From JABSOG01 sp965277695 (GTDB lineage: Bacteria > Pseudomonadota > Gammaproteobacteria > Enterobacterales > Alteromonadaceae): a stretch of 64,000 nucleotides of DNA. Location: contig CBDIDQ010000001.1 of NCBI GenBank assembly GCA_965277695.1, forward strand, positions 248,001 to 312,000, given 5' to 3'. Every line of letters begins with the position of its first letter. Position 1 is the first letter of the stretch. The notes under the pieces were generated by a model, which made no database searches, was not told the origin of the DNA, and saw nothing but the letters and a program-made list of their open reading frames with translations. This document shows positions 47,201 through 54,503 of this stretch, in pieces. The position numbers and the translations under genes are program-made.

Positions 47201-48862
47201 TATCTCAATATCACAGCCGAAGTCAATAACCTAACGGGACTAAGCAAATCCTACAGTTATGACACGCTTAATCGCCTAACAACCTACACCGCCAGCAACA
47301 CCTCACCCGCATTTGGCCTGTCAGTTAATTACGCTCATGATGCCGTGGGTAACCTCCTAAAGAAAACCGATTACAGCGCAAATAAAAACACCGCCTATCA
47401 ATACTGCGAAGGTTCCAACGCCTTATGCATATTAGAAAAAGCCAGTGGTCAAATCGTCAATTTCACTTATGACGGCAGAGGAAATCTAATCAACGGCGAT
47501 GGATTAGCCTTAACTTACAACGCCTTAAACAAACCGCTAACCATCACAGGTCGCAACGCCACCACCCAATTCACCTATGGCAGCGACAACGCCCGGGCTA
47601 AACAAACACGAACAATTAGTGGCCAGACGAGTACCACCTATTATGTCGATAAGCTGTTTGAAATGGACGATGACGGCAGCTGGCGAGTCTACATCGACGA
47701 CATTGCCGTCCTCAGCTGGACGCCTGAGCAAAAACACAAGCTACTCTACACTCTGCGTGACCGACTCGGCAGTGCGACAACATTAGTCAACCACGACGGT
47801 CAAATCACCAGCCGTCGCTACTTCGACCCTTTCGGCAGAAGCTCATCTACTGATGCCAGCAACAGCCAATTCACTGATTTATCAATCACTAACCGTTACC
47901 GTCGAGGTTTTACTGATCACGAACATTTGAATGAACAACAGTTGATCCACATGAATGGACGCGCGTATGATTACAACCTCGGGCGATTCTTGAGTGTTGA
48001 TCCGTTCATTCAGGCACCGAGCAGCACTCAAAGTATTAACCCGTATTCGTACATTATGAACAACCCGCTGGCGGGAACTGATCCAACCGGATACGTCAGC
48101 AAATGTAACCAGAATCCGACCTGTCAGATGCAGTCGTTTTTTAGTTCGACGGGCAGTGGCGGGTCGAGTTTAATTGGTAATCTGATGGGCCGATTGAAAA
48201 CCACGCTGACCAATGGGCATGATACCAAACAGACAAAGCAGACGAAAAAGGTTAACGCTGCGGCTGAGGTTAAATCTCCGGTGGTCGTTGCCGAAGTGGG
48301 CGATCCAAGTATATCAATTGCCAGTACAATCCCAATTAAACAGTCAGGTAAAGGGATTACCAATACTACGTTAAGGAGTGACGACAATGGAGATTTGTAC
48401 GCGGGAAGAGGAGGAAAGTCATTCTCTAATTTAGGCAAGTCAATAGGCCGTGCTATAAAAGGTGGTAAAGAGGAAGTATTAAGTTTGGCTACCGATTTGG
48501 TTGATGCCGGGTATTCTCCCGAAGATGCTTTAAGACTTGCGGAAGAGTCAATTGGAAGAACATCAAAAGCTTCTCGTCGAAAAGCAATGCGACAAGCAGA
48601 TAATATTCCAACGAGTCGGCCTGCAACCTCCCAAAGCGGTGACCCAGGACGACAACAGCTTGTTGTCACTGGTTCTGATGGCAAACCTAAAGTTGTTACC
48701 CAACACCCGGCTGATAAAGATCATCCAAAACCACATTGGCATGGTGCAAACCCTAAAGTGGATCTTGTATCTGGGAAGCCAATAGTTAATAAATTTAACC
48801 AAATTAAATATGAAAAGGCAGGGAGTTCATCGGTAATATACGATGATAAAACTGATAATTGA
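41267..48862 (+). CDS. Secreted SpvB/Rhs polymorphic toxin
   Basis: The 2531-residue protein begins with a Sec signal peptide (MLRHHCQLALLLCLPFLSFA). Beta-sandwich domains follow, including a cadherin-like repeat (EDTPTYINVLGNDTD, about 345-430). An SpvB-type N-domain (about 555-680, NAGVVGGQANYHIPIALPPG) comes next. FG-GAP/VCBS calcium repeats follow (DIDGNGTAD about 834, DINGDGWPD, DFDGNGLAD, DINGDGITD, DINNDGINE). Rhs/YD repeats (YDDAGRPLTI) run to about 2100, then the Rhs core (RDRLGSATTLVNHDG to NPLAGTDPTGY, about 2140-2275). The variable C-terminal domain is about 255 residues and ends with SGDPGRQQLVVT, QHPADKDHPKPHWHG and KYEKAGSSSVIYDD. Conserved His and Asp suggest a nuclease, but I cannot name the family. 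The product should make a TcB/TcC-like shell holding the toxin. Confidence 0.88.
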   Translation: MLRHHCQLALLLCLPFLSFADNLRGLSESHYQFIHGDFDHDGQADTFALARKKNKHHYVVFADGKRRKIKAKIGGKDWDAESFSVIADKNLIRLRNAKGGIDEHEVEINKDPCTSACGHQSYNVKTGETSTIYSLTAVPTTPVYYPGTLGGNYKAVYTSYTINLPSVSGATSYQLYESAHNSTSTPADSSYQRVYTGSSTVVNRVNTNSGYRWLRYKACNSGGCSGLSPWRRLYIYGTPGIVNNLSVSAPTVNVGVNFSVSWTPAAGAVDGTVYTVYQAYNGNESAVYSVTRNHWSESSYSYSTAQYVGGSFRYRVQACSPSVGCGGSVVANQTVIAPNTAPVANTDYVVINEDTPTYINVLGNDTDIDGDALLLDLYGAPRHGTFSNINNQVRYVPFSNFNGADSFSYRVRDGSTYSAPAVVYVTVNSVNDLPTGSVVISGSTTVGQTLTASHTLADAEGLGSISYQWYRNGAAIAGVIGTSYLLNNNDADSTLTVTASYRDGGGTMESVTSVATAVIKAAVPGWQQLGPIEVADIAVNEPTLDAVNLLASSVNGNAGVVGGQANYHIPIALPPGRNGVQPAVSLGYNSQNGNGIVGMGWSLNAGGTISRCAPTYAQDGFTQSVTFTNKDRYCLNGQRLILVDGVYRTEMDSFVVVTPTGAGFSVARPDGSTATYESADVLGWRITQESWSGGKNTIDYVYDETDAGEHLLSAIHYTGSDGVQGDRAVQFVYEDRADSRESYIAGRKIVSRKRLSTINTVIDERTISSYKLAYQQSGASQRSLLSSVQRCGATTCTPVSSFDWSDSLNFAAATPLKFGGVEIYQGVKTIEKIMPYGDIDGNGTADFPGYMVNAAQGKTGTNTLTVNGYCRRIATTLNYDCQQADINLDGKIDPFNYKNGYLNIDYSGDALGYVQTNIAIAAKASGEDRGDSIITLQDINGDGWPDAVVYRHNPSSTAELEIFVHSMDGSAPYAAVGEILHSFDSEVIGGERVLKENATFAGDFDGNGLADLVITQMNGPLLKAMPMGQPRTIKHNHSTPETLSFVDSPAPASPVYDGNGQFSFFSYFIDINGDGITDVLGWKDRLLSIRINLGNGNFKDWQDLSDTTLLAKSSVEIDFGGGGDTESVNYPKYFASLQSVDINNDGINELLVPGKRLITACNGTRCGDEIYARSTGVVDAKKYDDSIYQYDAISFELQDDGTYQATKSATNIIAPATELAFIDAFGDGNLDVIFNYGPRTNNSIQSDTMLGYHYGAYIVRNYGAGSGATTSDYAAVDYLKSVTDGAGNQSQWHYRPLSSGNDFYQTDHDYEGGGYLHFTSSMYAVQSFKQSDGIGDLNETQYTYAGAMYHMQGRGFTGFRTLVEKDVARNIITTSTFEQKFPRVSQLITQTSQIGDTTIASLSNTWLDNPEHTIANVHHWYTSQSIQKQFDLAGVALSTQTIDFSDIDSWGNIGKITTIIDTLSTTIKEIDFAPSDLTSQYNSIKTTTGEQWQLLTVDSWDDTHFKPTKTTLTASGSECAHISETTLNTYGLASSITETGQDGACEDLTARQTLFSYTDDEYLPNKITNAQSHATSFEYDMGFGAITKQTSPNSIVTTTSLDEIGRPLSITTTGFPTQYIRYLVADSNWMTRTTQAGSPTQAIYTDSLGRTVGSALQGFDGTYEYVDKIYDGLGHLSKESLPYTVTPNYTEFGNFDALDRPGWRKLPHGLQSTYIYKGLKTEISVGSDSRKMSRTYASLGWLLKTTDAKEGTNEFTYDDAGRPLTIKDANSNTITATYNGFGHKTQVDDPNQGITTFTYNTFGELETQTASGVTQTFTRDGLGRITQKDTATYTWDTLKQGLLTSETDQGITRTYGYNDALQLSQLSVTVDGVTRTIKHQYDSILGRPKALEYPNGLTLKYSYNAQGYLSKTSNANSNYVYREVTAIDAQGHITGATLANNLMSQSSSFNLNSGTMSTTSVTKGLTQIHGHTYSEYDEYLNITAEVNNLTGLSKSYSYDTLNRLTTYTASNTSPAFGLSVNYAHDAVGNLLKKTDYSANKNTAYQYCEGSNALCILEKASGQIVNFTYDGRGNLINGDGLALTYNALNKPLTITGRNATTQFTYGSDNARAKQTRTISGQTSTTYYVDKLFEMDDDGSWRVYIDDIAVLSWTPEQKHKLLYTLRDRLGSATTLVNHDGQITSRRYFDPFGRSSSTDASNSQFTDLSITNRYRRGFTDHEHLNEQQLIHMNGRAYDYNLGRFLSVDPFIQAPSSTQSINPYSYIMNNPLAGTDPTGYVSKCNQNPTCQMQSFFSSTGSGGSSLIGNLMGRLKTTLTNGHDTKQTKQTKKVNAAAEVKSPVVVAEVGDPSISIASTIPIKQSGKGITNTTLRSDDNGDLYAGRGGKSFSNLGKSIGRAIKGGKEEVLSLATDLVDAGYSPEDALRLAEESIGRTSKASRRKAMRQADNIPTSRPATSQSGDPGRQQLVVTGSDGKPKVVTQHPADKDHPKPHWHGANPKVDLVSGKPIVNKFNQIKYEKAGSSSVIYDDKTDN

Positions 48863-48874
48863 GATTAGAACTTT

Positions 48875-49303
48875 ATGAAGTGTGAAATAAATAGCAAATT
48901 GGCTGAAACCATAAGAAAGTGGGCCTCAGGTAACATGACCGGGCTACAACCTAGTTTATCGTATGAAGTTAACGGTATTGATAGTGATGTGGCCATTAAA
49001 TTATTGGTCGACGAATTCAATTGTTGGGGGATAGACTGCTTCATATTAATAACGCTTAAATCAGGCAAGCCGCAAGTTGAATTTGTTGATGTTTCAGGTT
49101 TGAAAGATGCGTTGCAGGAGCTTTATGAAGCAGAGATGACAGCATCAGTGATTGACCCCTCGAAGGTTGGAGGCTGTACTATAGACTTTGACAACCTTGA
49201 TGATGGCTTGTGTTTATTGGTTGCTTCTTGGGGTAAACATGAAACGATGTCAACTCAATTAAATGAAAAACATCAAGGTGGCACTCTTTTCAGGGGCAAT
49301 TGA
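48875..49303 (+). CDS. Candidate immunity protein for the Rhs toxin
   Basis: The 142-residue protein starts 12 bp after the Rhs stop, the usual place for an immunity gene. It is acidic and soluble (GLQPSLSYEVNGIDSDVAI, DNLDDGLCLLVASWGKHE) with no signal peptide. I know no family for it. Function is inferred only from position and from base composition, which is AT-rich relative to the Rhs core, as is typical of exchanged cassettes. Confidence 0.65.
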   Translation: MKCEINSKLAETIRKWASGNMTGLQPSLSYEVNGIDSDVAIKLLVDEFNCWGIDCFILITLKSGKPQVEFVDVSGLKDALQELYEAEMTASVIDPSKVGGCTIDFDNLDDGLCLLVASWGKHETMSTQLNEKHQGGTLFRGN

Positions 49304-49676
49304 AAATGTCTGATAGGACTGCGGATTCGGCAAGCTGGCTGAGAAAGTTGAAATTGTTATTGAAAGATTATGTAACTATTCAGCGGATGGGTCGATTGCA
49401 CGGATGCAGGAGGTAGGGCAATGCAGGGAGCCCTAGCGAAACCCATCAATTGGACGAAAACACCTGAAATATTATCGTTTATTGCCCAATTGCGATGGGT
49501 TTCGCCTCTGGCTCTCGGCAATTGCTCCCTGCATTGCCCTACCAATCTACATCCATATAGTTGACCACATCCTACCGTAAATTGGCTTGTTTTTGAGGTT
49601 GCCTTGTGGAAAGCATTCTGTTTATCTATCGCTATTCACAAGCTGAATAGTTACAAGATGATGAGGATTAGTACGC
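49304..49676. mobile_element. MITE-like element with nested inverted repeat
   Basis: Perfect 14-bp terminal inverted repeats TGTAACTATTCAGC (49371-49384) and GCTGAATAGTTACA (49642-49655) bound a 285-bp element. Inside it a perfect 19-bp inverted repeat GGTAGGGCAATGCAGGGAG lies at 49412-49430 and 49525-49543, and a GCGAAACCCATC hairpin (49435-49446 with 49494-49505) lies within that. No transposase is coded, and no clear target duplication was found. A short frame at 49306 (MSDRTADSASWLRKLKLLLK) runs into the element and may be a cut gene remnant. Confidence 0.7.
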
Positions 49677-50315
49677 ATGACAAGTTGGTTAAAAAAGCTA
49701 CTAGAAATTTCTAGTGATTCAATAAGCACCAAGGAGCCGGTAATAAAAATTGAAATAGTGGGAACTTCTAAAGAGTTGTTCCAACAATTGATTAATATAC
49801 TTAAAAAAAAGAATGGTTTTTTAGTATTTGAATCGGCATTAAGGTTTTTTCCCGCAGATCCTACGCTTGCAAAGCGAGAAATAACACGGTGGAATAATCC
49901 AGATGTTTGGATTGGTTTCTTTGATGGAATGGCTGCGGGGGCAATCTTTTTTGCGGAAGACGTCTTTGGTAGTCAGTTTTGCATCGTAGGCGATGAAATT
50001 AGAAGTTTCGATCCGGAAACAGGAGAAATGGAATTTATTTCTTACAGCTTCGAAGATTGGGCAAAAGAAATATTGGAAGACTATGAGGCGCTTACGGGCT
50101 ACCCCATTGCTCATGAATGGCAAGAAACTTATGGCGTGTTGGACTATGACAAAGTATTAGCCCCAAAATATCCATTTGTACTAGGTGGTGAATTTGAACT
50201 CAATAACATGTCCAGTATGGATGCTGTAAAAGCAATGTTATTCCGAGCTGATTTGGCCAAACAGATAAGGGATCTTCCTGATGGGGCTGAAATTGAATTT
50301 GTAGTCAAAGAGTAA
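49677..50315 (+). CDS. SUKH-like/SMI1-KNR4-type candidate immunity protein
   Basis: The 212-residue acidic protein has a pattern of SUKH/SMI1-KNR4 immunity proteins by eye: EITRWNNPDVWIGFFDG near the middle and the C-terminal PFVLGGEFELNNMSSMDAV with DLPDGAEIEFVVKE. It has no toxin immediately upstream; a MITE-like element and the first immunity gene lie there. It is best seen as an orphan immunity gene whose toxin was lost or exchanged. It is AT-rich like other cassette genes. Confidence 0.65.
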   Translation: MTSWLKKLLEISSDSISTKEPVIKIEIVGTSKELFQQLINILKKKNGFLVFESALRFFPADPTLAKREITRWNNPDVWIGFFDGMAAGAIFFAEDVFGSQFCIVGDEIRSFDPETGEMEFISYSFEDWAKEILEDYEALTGYPIAHEWQETYGVLDYDKVLAPKYPFVLGGEFELNNMSSMDAVKAMLFRADLAKQIRDLPDGAEIEFVVKE

Positions 50316-50319
50316 TTGA

Positions 50320-50454
50320 CAGGACAATGGACTGTTCAGAGAAAACCTGAGACGTTGGATCCGACGGGTTGGCTGATTTGGCCAAGATCAAAAAACAGAA
50401 AGGGGTCAAGTCAGTGGTTTAAAAAAAACAGAAAGGGGTCAAGTCAGTGGTTTA
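50320..50454. repeat. Cassette-boundary repeat and 29-bp direct repeats
   Basis: The stretch TTGGATCCGACGGGTTGG with TGGACTGTTCAG before it recurs at 52367-52470 after the second immunity gene. It reads WTVQRKPETLDPTGW in one frame and may be a remnant of an Rhs DPTG hinge. It ends in two copies of a 29-bp repeat (50393-50421, 50426-50454) containing AGAAAGGGGTCAAGTCAGTG, a sequence type often found beside RAYT/IS200-like genes. No gene is supported here. Confidence 0.65.
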
Positions 50455-50606
50455 ATGAGACTTCTCCTAACATATTGAATAATAAGTACTTTAATTTATC
50501 ACCGTGTTAAAAATCATAATTAAGGAACTGTGCGGCTACAACCAAGTAATTTAAAAAGTCTTCTTAAATAACTGCTTTGTCCCTTTTTAACACCAAATAA
50601 ACATCG

Positions 50607-51290
50607 ACAATTAGTGGCCAAACGAGTACCACCTATTATGTCGATAAGCTGTTCGAAATGGACAATGACGGCAGTTGGCGAGCCTACATCGACGATATCG
50701 CCGTCCTCAGCTGGACACCTGAACTAAAACACAAGCTGCTTTACACCTTGCGTGATCGACTCGGTAGCGCGACAACATTAGTCAACCACGACGGTCAAAT
50801 CACCAGCCGCCGTTACTTCGACCCTTTCGGCAGAACATCATCAGCCAGTGCCAGCAACACCCAATTCACTGATTTATCAATCACTAACCGCTACCGCCGA
50901 GGTTTTACTGATCACGAGCATTTGAATGAACAACAGTTGATTCACATGAATGGACGCGCGTATGATTACAACCTCGGCAGGTTCTTGAGTGTTGATCCGT
51001 TTATTCAAGCGCCGAGCAGTACGCAAAGTATTAACCCATACAGTTACATTATGAATAACCCGTTGGCGGGGACTGATCCAACCGGGTATATGGGCAAGTG
51101 TGATCAGAATCCAACTTGCCAGATGCAATCGTTTTTTAGTTCGACGGGTAGTGGGGGTTCGAGCTTGATTGGTAATTTGACTGGTCGGTTGAAGACCACG
51201 CTGAGCAATGGGCATGATACCAAACAGGCCAAGAAAGCTGAGGAGCCTAAGGCGGCGGCTGCGGTTAACTCTCCGGTGGCGGTTGCTTAG
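50607..51290 (+). pseudogene. Displaced Rhs core tip (orphan), partial gene
   Basis: This 681-bp block is a close copy of the Rhs core end at 47612-48292, of equal length and with only scattered substitutions (reads YYVDKLFEMDNDGSW, RDRLGSATTLVNHDG, NPLAGTDPTGYMGK). It has no start codon of its own in the core. The upstream frame is stopped at 50598-50600; an internal ATG at 50658 is available. It ends with an in-frame TAG at 51288-51290, where the full gene has GAA. Orphan Rhs tips act as stores for recombination with the full-length gene. Confidence 0.85.
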
Positions 51291-51938
51291 GTGAGCTTTG
51301 CCAGTGGCGCAAATCTTTTTGATAATCGGGTTTTTGATTCATCGGCAAATGGTGGTGAATTTGATTCAGATGGGGAAATCAAGGGAGCGGTCAATGGGGT
51401 AACAGCATATGTTGGCCAGCAACTGGGAGATGCTGGTGCTGCACGCGATGATTATAATAAAAAAGTTAAATTATTAGGTAAAGAAGATAGTGAAAGCCGC
51501 TCCAAAATTAAAAAAGAGGCAAGAAATAAAACGCCTAAATTAGTTAGTGATTTCATAGCAAAGCACCGGCCGAGCACAGGGCCTAAGGCTGGATCTGGTG
51601 GTAGCGCGAATAAAACCAATTCATCAGCCAATAAGGCAGCTGCTATTTTGAAAAATGCTGGACGAGGTTTGATTTTTGTCAATTTAGCTTTAAATGCAGT
51701 CGATGTTGTCACAGCAGAAAACTCAAGCTTAGCATTAATGAGAAGCGCTGGAGGTGTTGTTGGTGGGCTAGCGGGTGGTGCAGTTGGTTCGATTACAGGG
51801 AGCTCTGTCGCACCCGGGCCGGGAACCGTTGCCATTGGAGTTACTGGTGCTGCGATTGGTGGTGCTGGCGGTGAAATGCTTGGAGAAGCTGCGCACAATT
51901 TTATTTTTGGGCGGCGTGAAGATAGTACTTCTAAATAG
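51291..51938 (+). CDS. Orphan C-terminal toxin domain, Gly-rich membrane-active candidate
   Basis: The 215-residue frame continues in phase from the displaced Rhs tip after its TAG and can start with the GTG just after it. It has a soluble charged part (VGQQLGDAGAARDDYNKK) then a hydrophobic glycine-zipper part at about 155-205 (GGVVGGLAGGAVGSITG and GAAIGGAGGEMLGEAAHN), as in pore-forming or membrane-acting toxins. It is directly followed by a small candidate immunity gene. Recombination into the full Rhs gene would fuse it to a working core. Activity is not shown; the AG-rich helix pattern is the only evidence. Confidence 0.65.
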   Translation: MSFASGANLFDNRVFDSSANGGEFDSDGEIKGAVNGVTAYVGQQLGDAGAARDDYNKKVKLLGKEDSESRSKIKKEARNKTPKLVSDFIAKHRPSTGPKAGSGGSANKTNSSANKAAAILKNAGRGLIFVNLALNAVDVVTAENSSLALMRSAGGVVGGLAGGAVGSITGSSVAPGPGTVAIGVTGAAIGGAGGEMLGEAAHNFIFGRREDSTSK

Positions 51939-51946
51939 GAGATAAA

Positions 51947-52336
51947 ATGTCGGATTTTAATTTGAAGTTTACACAATGGTGGCATGATTTCACCCATCGA
52001 ATTCGTAATAAAGGAAATGATACTTGGTCAATAGATTCTAATGATACCGAATTAATCATATTGAAAAATGACAGAAAAATCATAAATGTGCAGTTTAACA
52101 CTGTAGTAAAAATAACTGCATACAAAAAAGACCTTATTACTTACGACCCTGTTTGTATTGTATATACACAGCAAAATGGCGAAGTGACTGAGATTTGTGA
52201 AGGTATGGAGGGGTTTGATAAGGTTATTAAAAACAATTTGAGACCATTTACACCAATGGTTTCAGATTGGTTCACAAATGTTAATAATGGAGCTTTTACA
52301 ACTAATGCTGTAGTTCTTTGGCAGTGTTCTGACTAA
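51947..52336 (+). CDS. Candidate immunity protein of the orphan cassette
   Basis: The 129-residue protein starts 8 bp after the orphan toxin domain with a strong AGGAG site. It is soluble, with alternating strands (KNDRKIINVQFNTVVKITAY, DPVCIVYTQQNGEVTEICEG) and Trp-rich ends. No family is recognised. Position and tight coupling make it the likely immunity partner of the 51291 product. Confidence 0.65.
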   Translation: MSDFNLKFTQWWHDFTHRIRNKGNDTWSIDSNDTELIILKNDRKIINVQFNTVVKITAYKKDLITYDPVCIVYTQQNGEVTEICEGMEGFDKVIKNNLRPFTPMVSDWFTNVNNGAFTTNAVVLWQCSD

Positions 52337-52663
52337 CATAACTCGGTGATTTTATGTTTGTTTATAGGATATTGGACTGTTCAGGGAAAACCAGAGGCGT
52401 TAGATAGGACGTTGGATCCGACGGGTTAGCCAAGAGCAAAATCAAGGTCAACAGCAGAAAGGGGCTCAAATCTGTTGTGAGGCTGTGAAATATATCTGAT
52501 TCAGCCACAAATAGCTTTAGGAAAATTGCTGTAATATCAATGAAATTTTACAGAATTCCGATTTAACTTGTTGCTAATTTGGACTTATTTCACAGCCTCT
52601 TGTTGAATAATCAAGTGTTCAAACATTTGTATATTGGACAAGATACTTACCCCAATGGTCTTT
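52337..52663. mobile_element. Boundary repeat and small inverted-repeat element
   Basis: The first part (52367-52470) repeats the TTGGATCCGACGGGTT boundary seen at 50320. It is followed by a 121-bp element bounded by perfect 14-bp inverted repeats GAGGCTGTGAAATA (52479-52492) and TATTTCACAGCCTC (52586-52599), MITE-like, with no gene. The rest is the motY downstream region, where I see nothing further. Confidence 0.6.
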
Positions 52664-53605
52664 CTACGGCTTACTCATCTGAATAACCACCCGTCTATTG
52701 GTCGCTCGACCCAGTTCGGTTTTATTTGATGCCACATGGCGTTTCTCACCGAAGCCGTTAACTACAATACGTTTTTCATCAATGCCCATTTTAGCCAGAT
52801 AGGTTTTGATTTTAGTCGCGCGTTTAATTGACAGTTGCATATTGGTCCAACGCCCACTGTAGGAGTCGGTATAGGCATTGAGTACGATTTCTTCGATATC
52901 CTGATCTTGCTTCATGTATTCGCCAATTCGGCTGAGACGTTTTTGCGAGGCTTTAGATAATTCATCACTATTGAGATTGAAGTTCAAAATGGTATAGGCA
53001 ATATCATCGAAGCTATAGGGCAACAGGTTGTCGACACAGGCGAGAAATTCAACGTAAGCGTCAGTAAAGTTGATCGAAGACAAACCAACCGCAATTTTAT
53101 CAAAAGGACTATGCCAATCGGCGTAATAAAAGGTGGGAATAAAACCTTGCTCCAGCTCGGTTAACATGGTCCAGGCGGCTTTTTCTGGCATGTCGCTGTT
53201 AAATTGCTTTTTCAGCTCCATGTTAGCAATACTTTTGGTCGGCACCCCGGGTTTCCATGACGGTGCGATGGATTTTACCGAGGCTAAACTATAGTTGGCG
53301 GGTAAACGCAGCATGTCCATTTCAAATTCAAGGTTTAACTGCTTGCTCGCTACACTAGAAAATATCACTTCACCATAACGAGGGATTTTATGTGAAAGCG
53401 CACACTGCAAACGAGTCGTCGCCTGCGATGTCCACTTTGAATCACTCACAGGCGCAGTATAACGACGAATAGCCGCATCAGCTGACCCGGCAAATGTTGC
53501 CATGCCTACCGCCATACCAACTGTGATACCAACTGTGATAGTAGCGGTAGACAATAGCAGTATTCCCCTGAACTGTTGATTAAGCTTTTGATTAGGCATT
53601 CGCAT
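52664..53605 (-). CDS. motY: Sodium-type flagellar motor T-ring protein MotY
   Basis: The 313-residue exported protein has a signal peptide (to GSADA) followed by the MotY N-domain (RRYTAPVSDSKWTS, CALSHKIPRYGEVIFSS, SIAPSWKPG). The C-terminal OmpA/peptidoglycan-binding domain has LNAYTDSYSGRWTNMQLSIK and NGFGEKRHVASN with GRATNRRVVI. It anchors the PomA/PomB stator to peptidoglycan in polar sodium-driven flagella. I start at the ATG at 53605, with a TAGGAT site; a GTG at 53623 is possible. It is divergent from rnt, as in Vibrio and Shewanella. Confidence 0.92.
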   Translation of the reverse strand: MRMPNQKLNQQFRGILLLSTATITVGITVGMAVGMATFAGSADAAIRRYTAPVSDSKWTSQATTRLQCALSHKIPRYGEVIFSSVASKQLNLEFEMDMLRLPANYSLASVKSIAPSWKPGVPTKSIANMELKKQFNSDMPEKAAWTMLTELEQGFIPTFYYADWHSPFDKIAVGLSSINFTDAYVEFLACVDNLLPYSFDDIAYTILNFNLNSDELSKASQKRLSRIGEYMKQDQDIEEIVLNAYTDSYSGRWTNMQLSIKRATKIKTYLAKMGIDEKRIVVNGFGEKRHVASNKTELGRATNRRVVIQMSKP

Positions 53606-53737
53606 TACAATCCTATCGGTCACAATTGATAAACTCTGGTTTTTGATAAGCAGATTCCATGCCTAAATTTGACGGGATTTTTTGACATTTATTTGCGATA
53701 ATCCCGGCTAACTTAATTTTAGTCATTTGAAGCCATA

Positions 53738-54367
53738 ATGCTACAGTCCAACGCCCATCACTTGTCCGGCCGATTTCGCGGTTATTTCCCTGTTGTTATT
53801 GATGTTGAAACCGCTGGTTTTAATGCCAAAACCGATGCACTATTGGAAATTGCTGCCACTACCGTGAGAATGGATGATGACGGTATTTTACATCCCGATC
53901 AAACAATTTGGTTCAACGTCGAGCCCTTTGAAGGTGCAGTACTTGAACCCGCCGCCCTAGAGTTCAACGGCATAGACCCAACTAACCCCTTACGCGGAGC
54001 AGTATCAGAAACCGAAGCGATGACTGAATTATGCCGCTTTGTTAAAAAAGGTCAAAAAGCCGCCAAATGCCAACGCTCAGTCATTGTTGCCCACAATGCC
54101 TCATTTGATTTGGGTTTTGTTAATGCCGCACTGAAAAGAACCAAAGTCAAACGCACTCCGTTTCACCCGTTTGTCACCTTCGATACCACTTCTTTGGCCG
54201 GTTTATGCCTCGGTCAAACCGTGCTAATCAAAGCCTGTCAGGCAGCTGGCATAGACTTCAACAACAAAGAAGCCCACACCGCCTTGTATGACACCGAAAA
54301 AACCGCAGAGTTGTTTTGTTATATGGTGAATAAATGGAAAACGCTAGGTGGCTGGCCGGGGGAGTGA
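53738..54367 (+). CDS. rnt: Ribonuclease T
   Basis: This 209-residue DEDDh exonuclease trims tRNA and other small RNA 3' ends. Motifs: VIDVETAGFNAKTDALLEIA (DxE), VAHNASFDLGFVNAALKR (D) and EAHTALYDTEKTAELF (H and D). The length is as expected. It is divergent from motY with a 132-bp gap and convergent with fadD. Confidence 0.96.
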   Translation: MLQSNAHHLSGRFRGYFPVVIDVETAGFNAKTDALLEIAATTVRMDDDGILHPDQTIWFNVEPFEGAVLEPAALEFNGIDPTNPLRGAVSETEAMTELCRFVKKGQKAAKCQRSVIVAHNASFDLGFVNAALKRTKVKRTPFHPFVTFDTTSLAGLCLGQTVLIKACQAAGIDFNNKEAHTALYDTEKTAELFCYMVNKWKTLGGWPGE

Positions 54368-54499
54368 TAATTTATAGCTAACAATTTATAGTTAATAATT
54401 TATAGCTAACAATTTATAGTTAAGAGCAAAAACGAACCCACCACAACCTCGACGTTTGAGGTTAAAGTGGGTCATTGTTAACTGTTAACTGTTAACTAA
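54367..54499. repeat. 28-bp tandem repeat and bidirectional terminator hairpin
   Basis: Two exact 28-bp units built of AATTTATAG(C/T)TAA blocks (54367-54394, 54395-54422) are followed by a strong hairpin: ACCCAC at 54436 pairs with GTGGGT at 54467, and AACCTC pairs with GAGGTT. A triplet GTTAACT repeat follows at about 54478-54497. The hairpin lies between convergent rnt and fadD and probably ends both. Confidence 0.7.
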
Positions 54500-54503
54500 A
54501 AGA

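Noticed and set aside
48124..48684. 186-residue minus-strand frame opposite the Rhs end
   Set aside because: It is antisense to the Rhs core and toxin, with no ribosome site or homology; a shadow of codon bias.
41267..48862. T6SS-delivered Rhs effector
   Set aside because: It has a Sec signal peptide and no PAAR, VgrG or other T6SS gene in the window.
50316..50510. 64-residue frame after the SUKH-like gene
   Set aside because: It is produced by the boundary and 29-bp repeats and has no start site of its own.
51452..51997. 181-residue minus-strand frame opposite the orphan toxin
   Set aside because: Its Pro/Ala-rich text is the complement of the Gly/Ala-rich toxin domain; the sense frame has a coupled partner gene.
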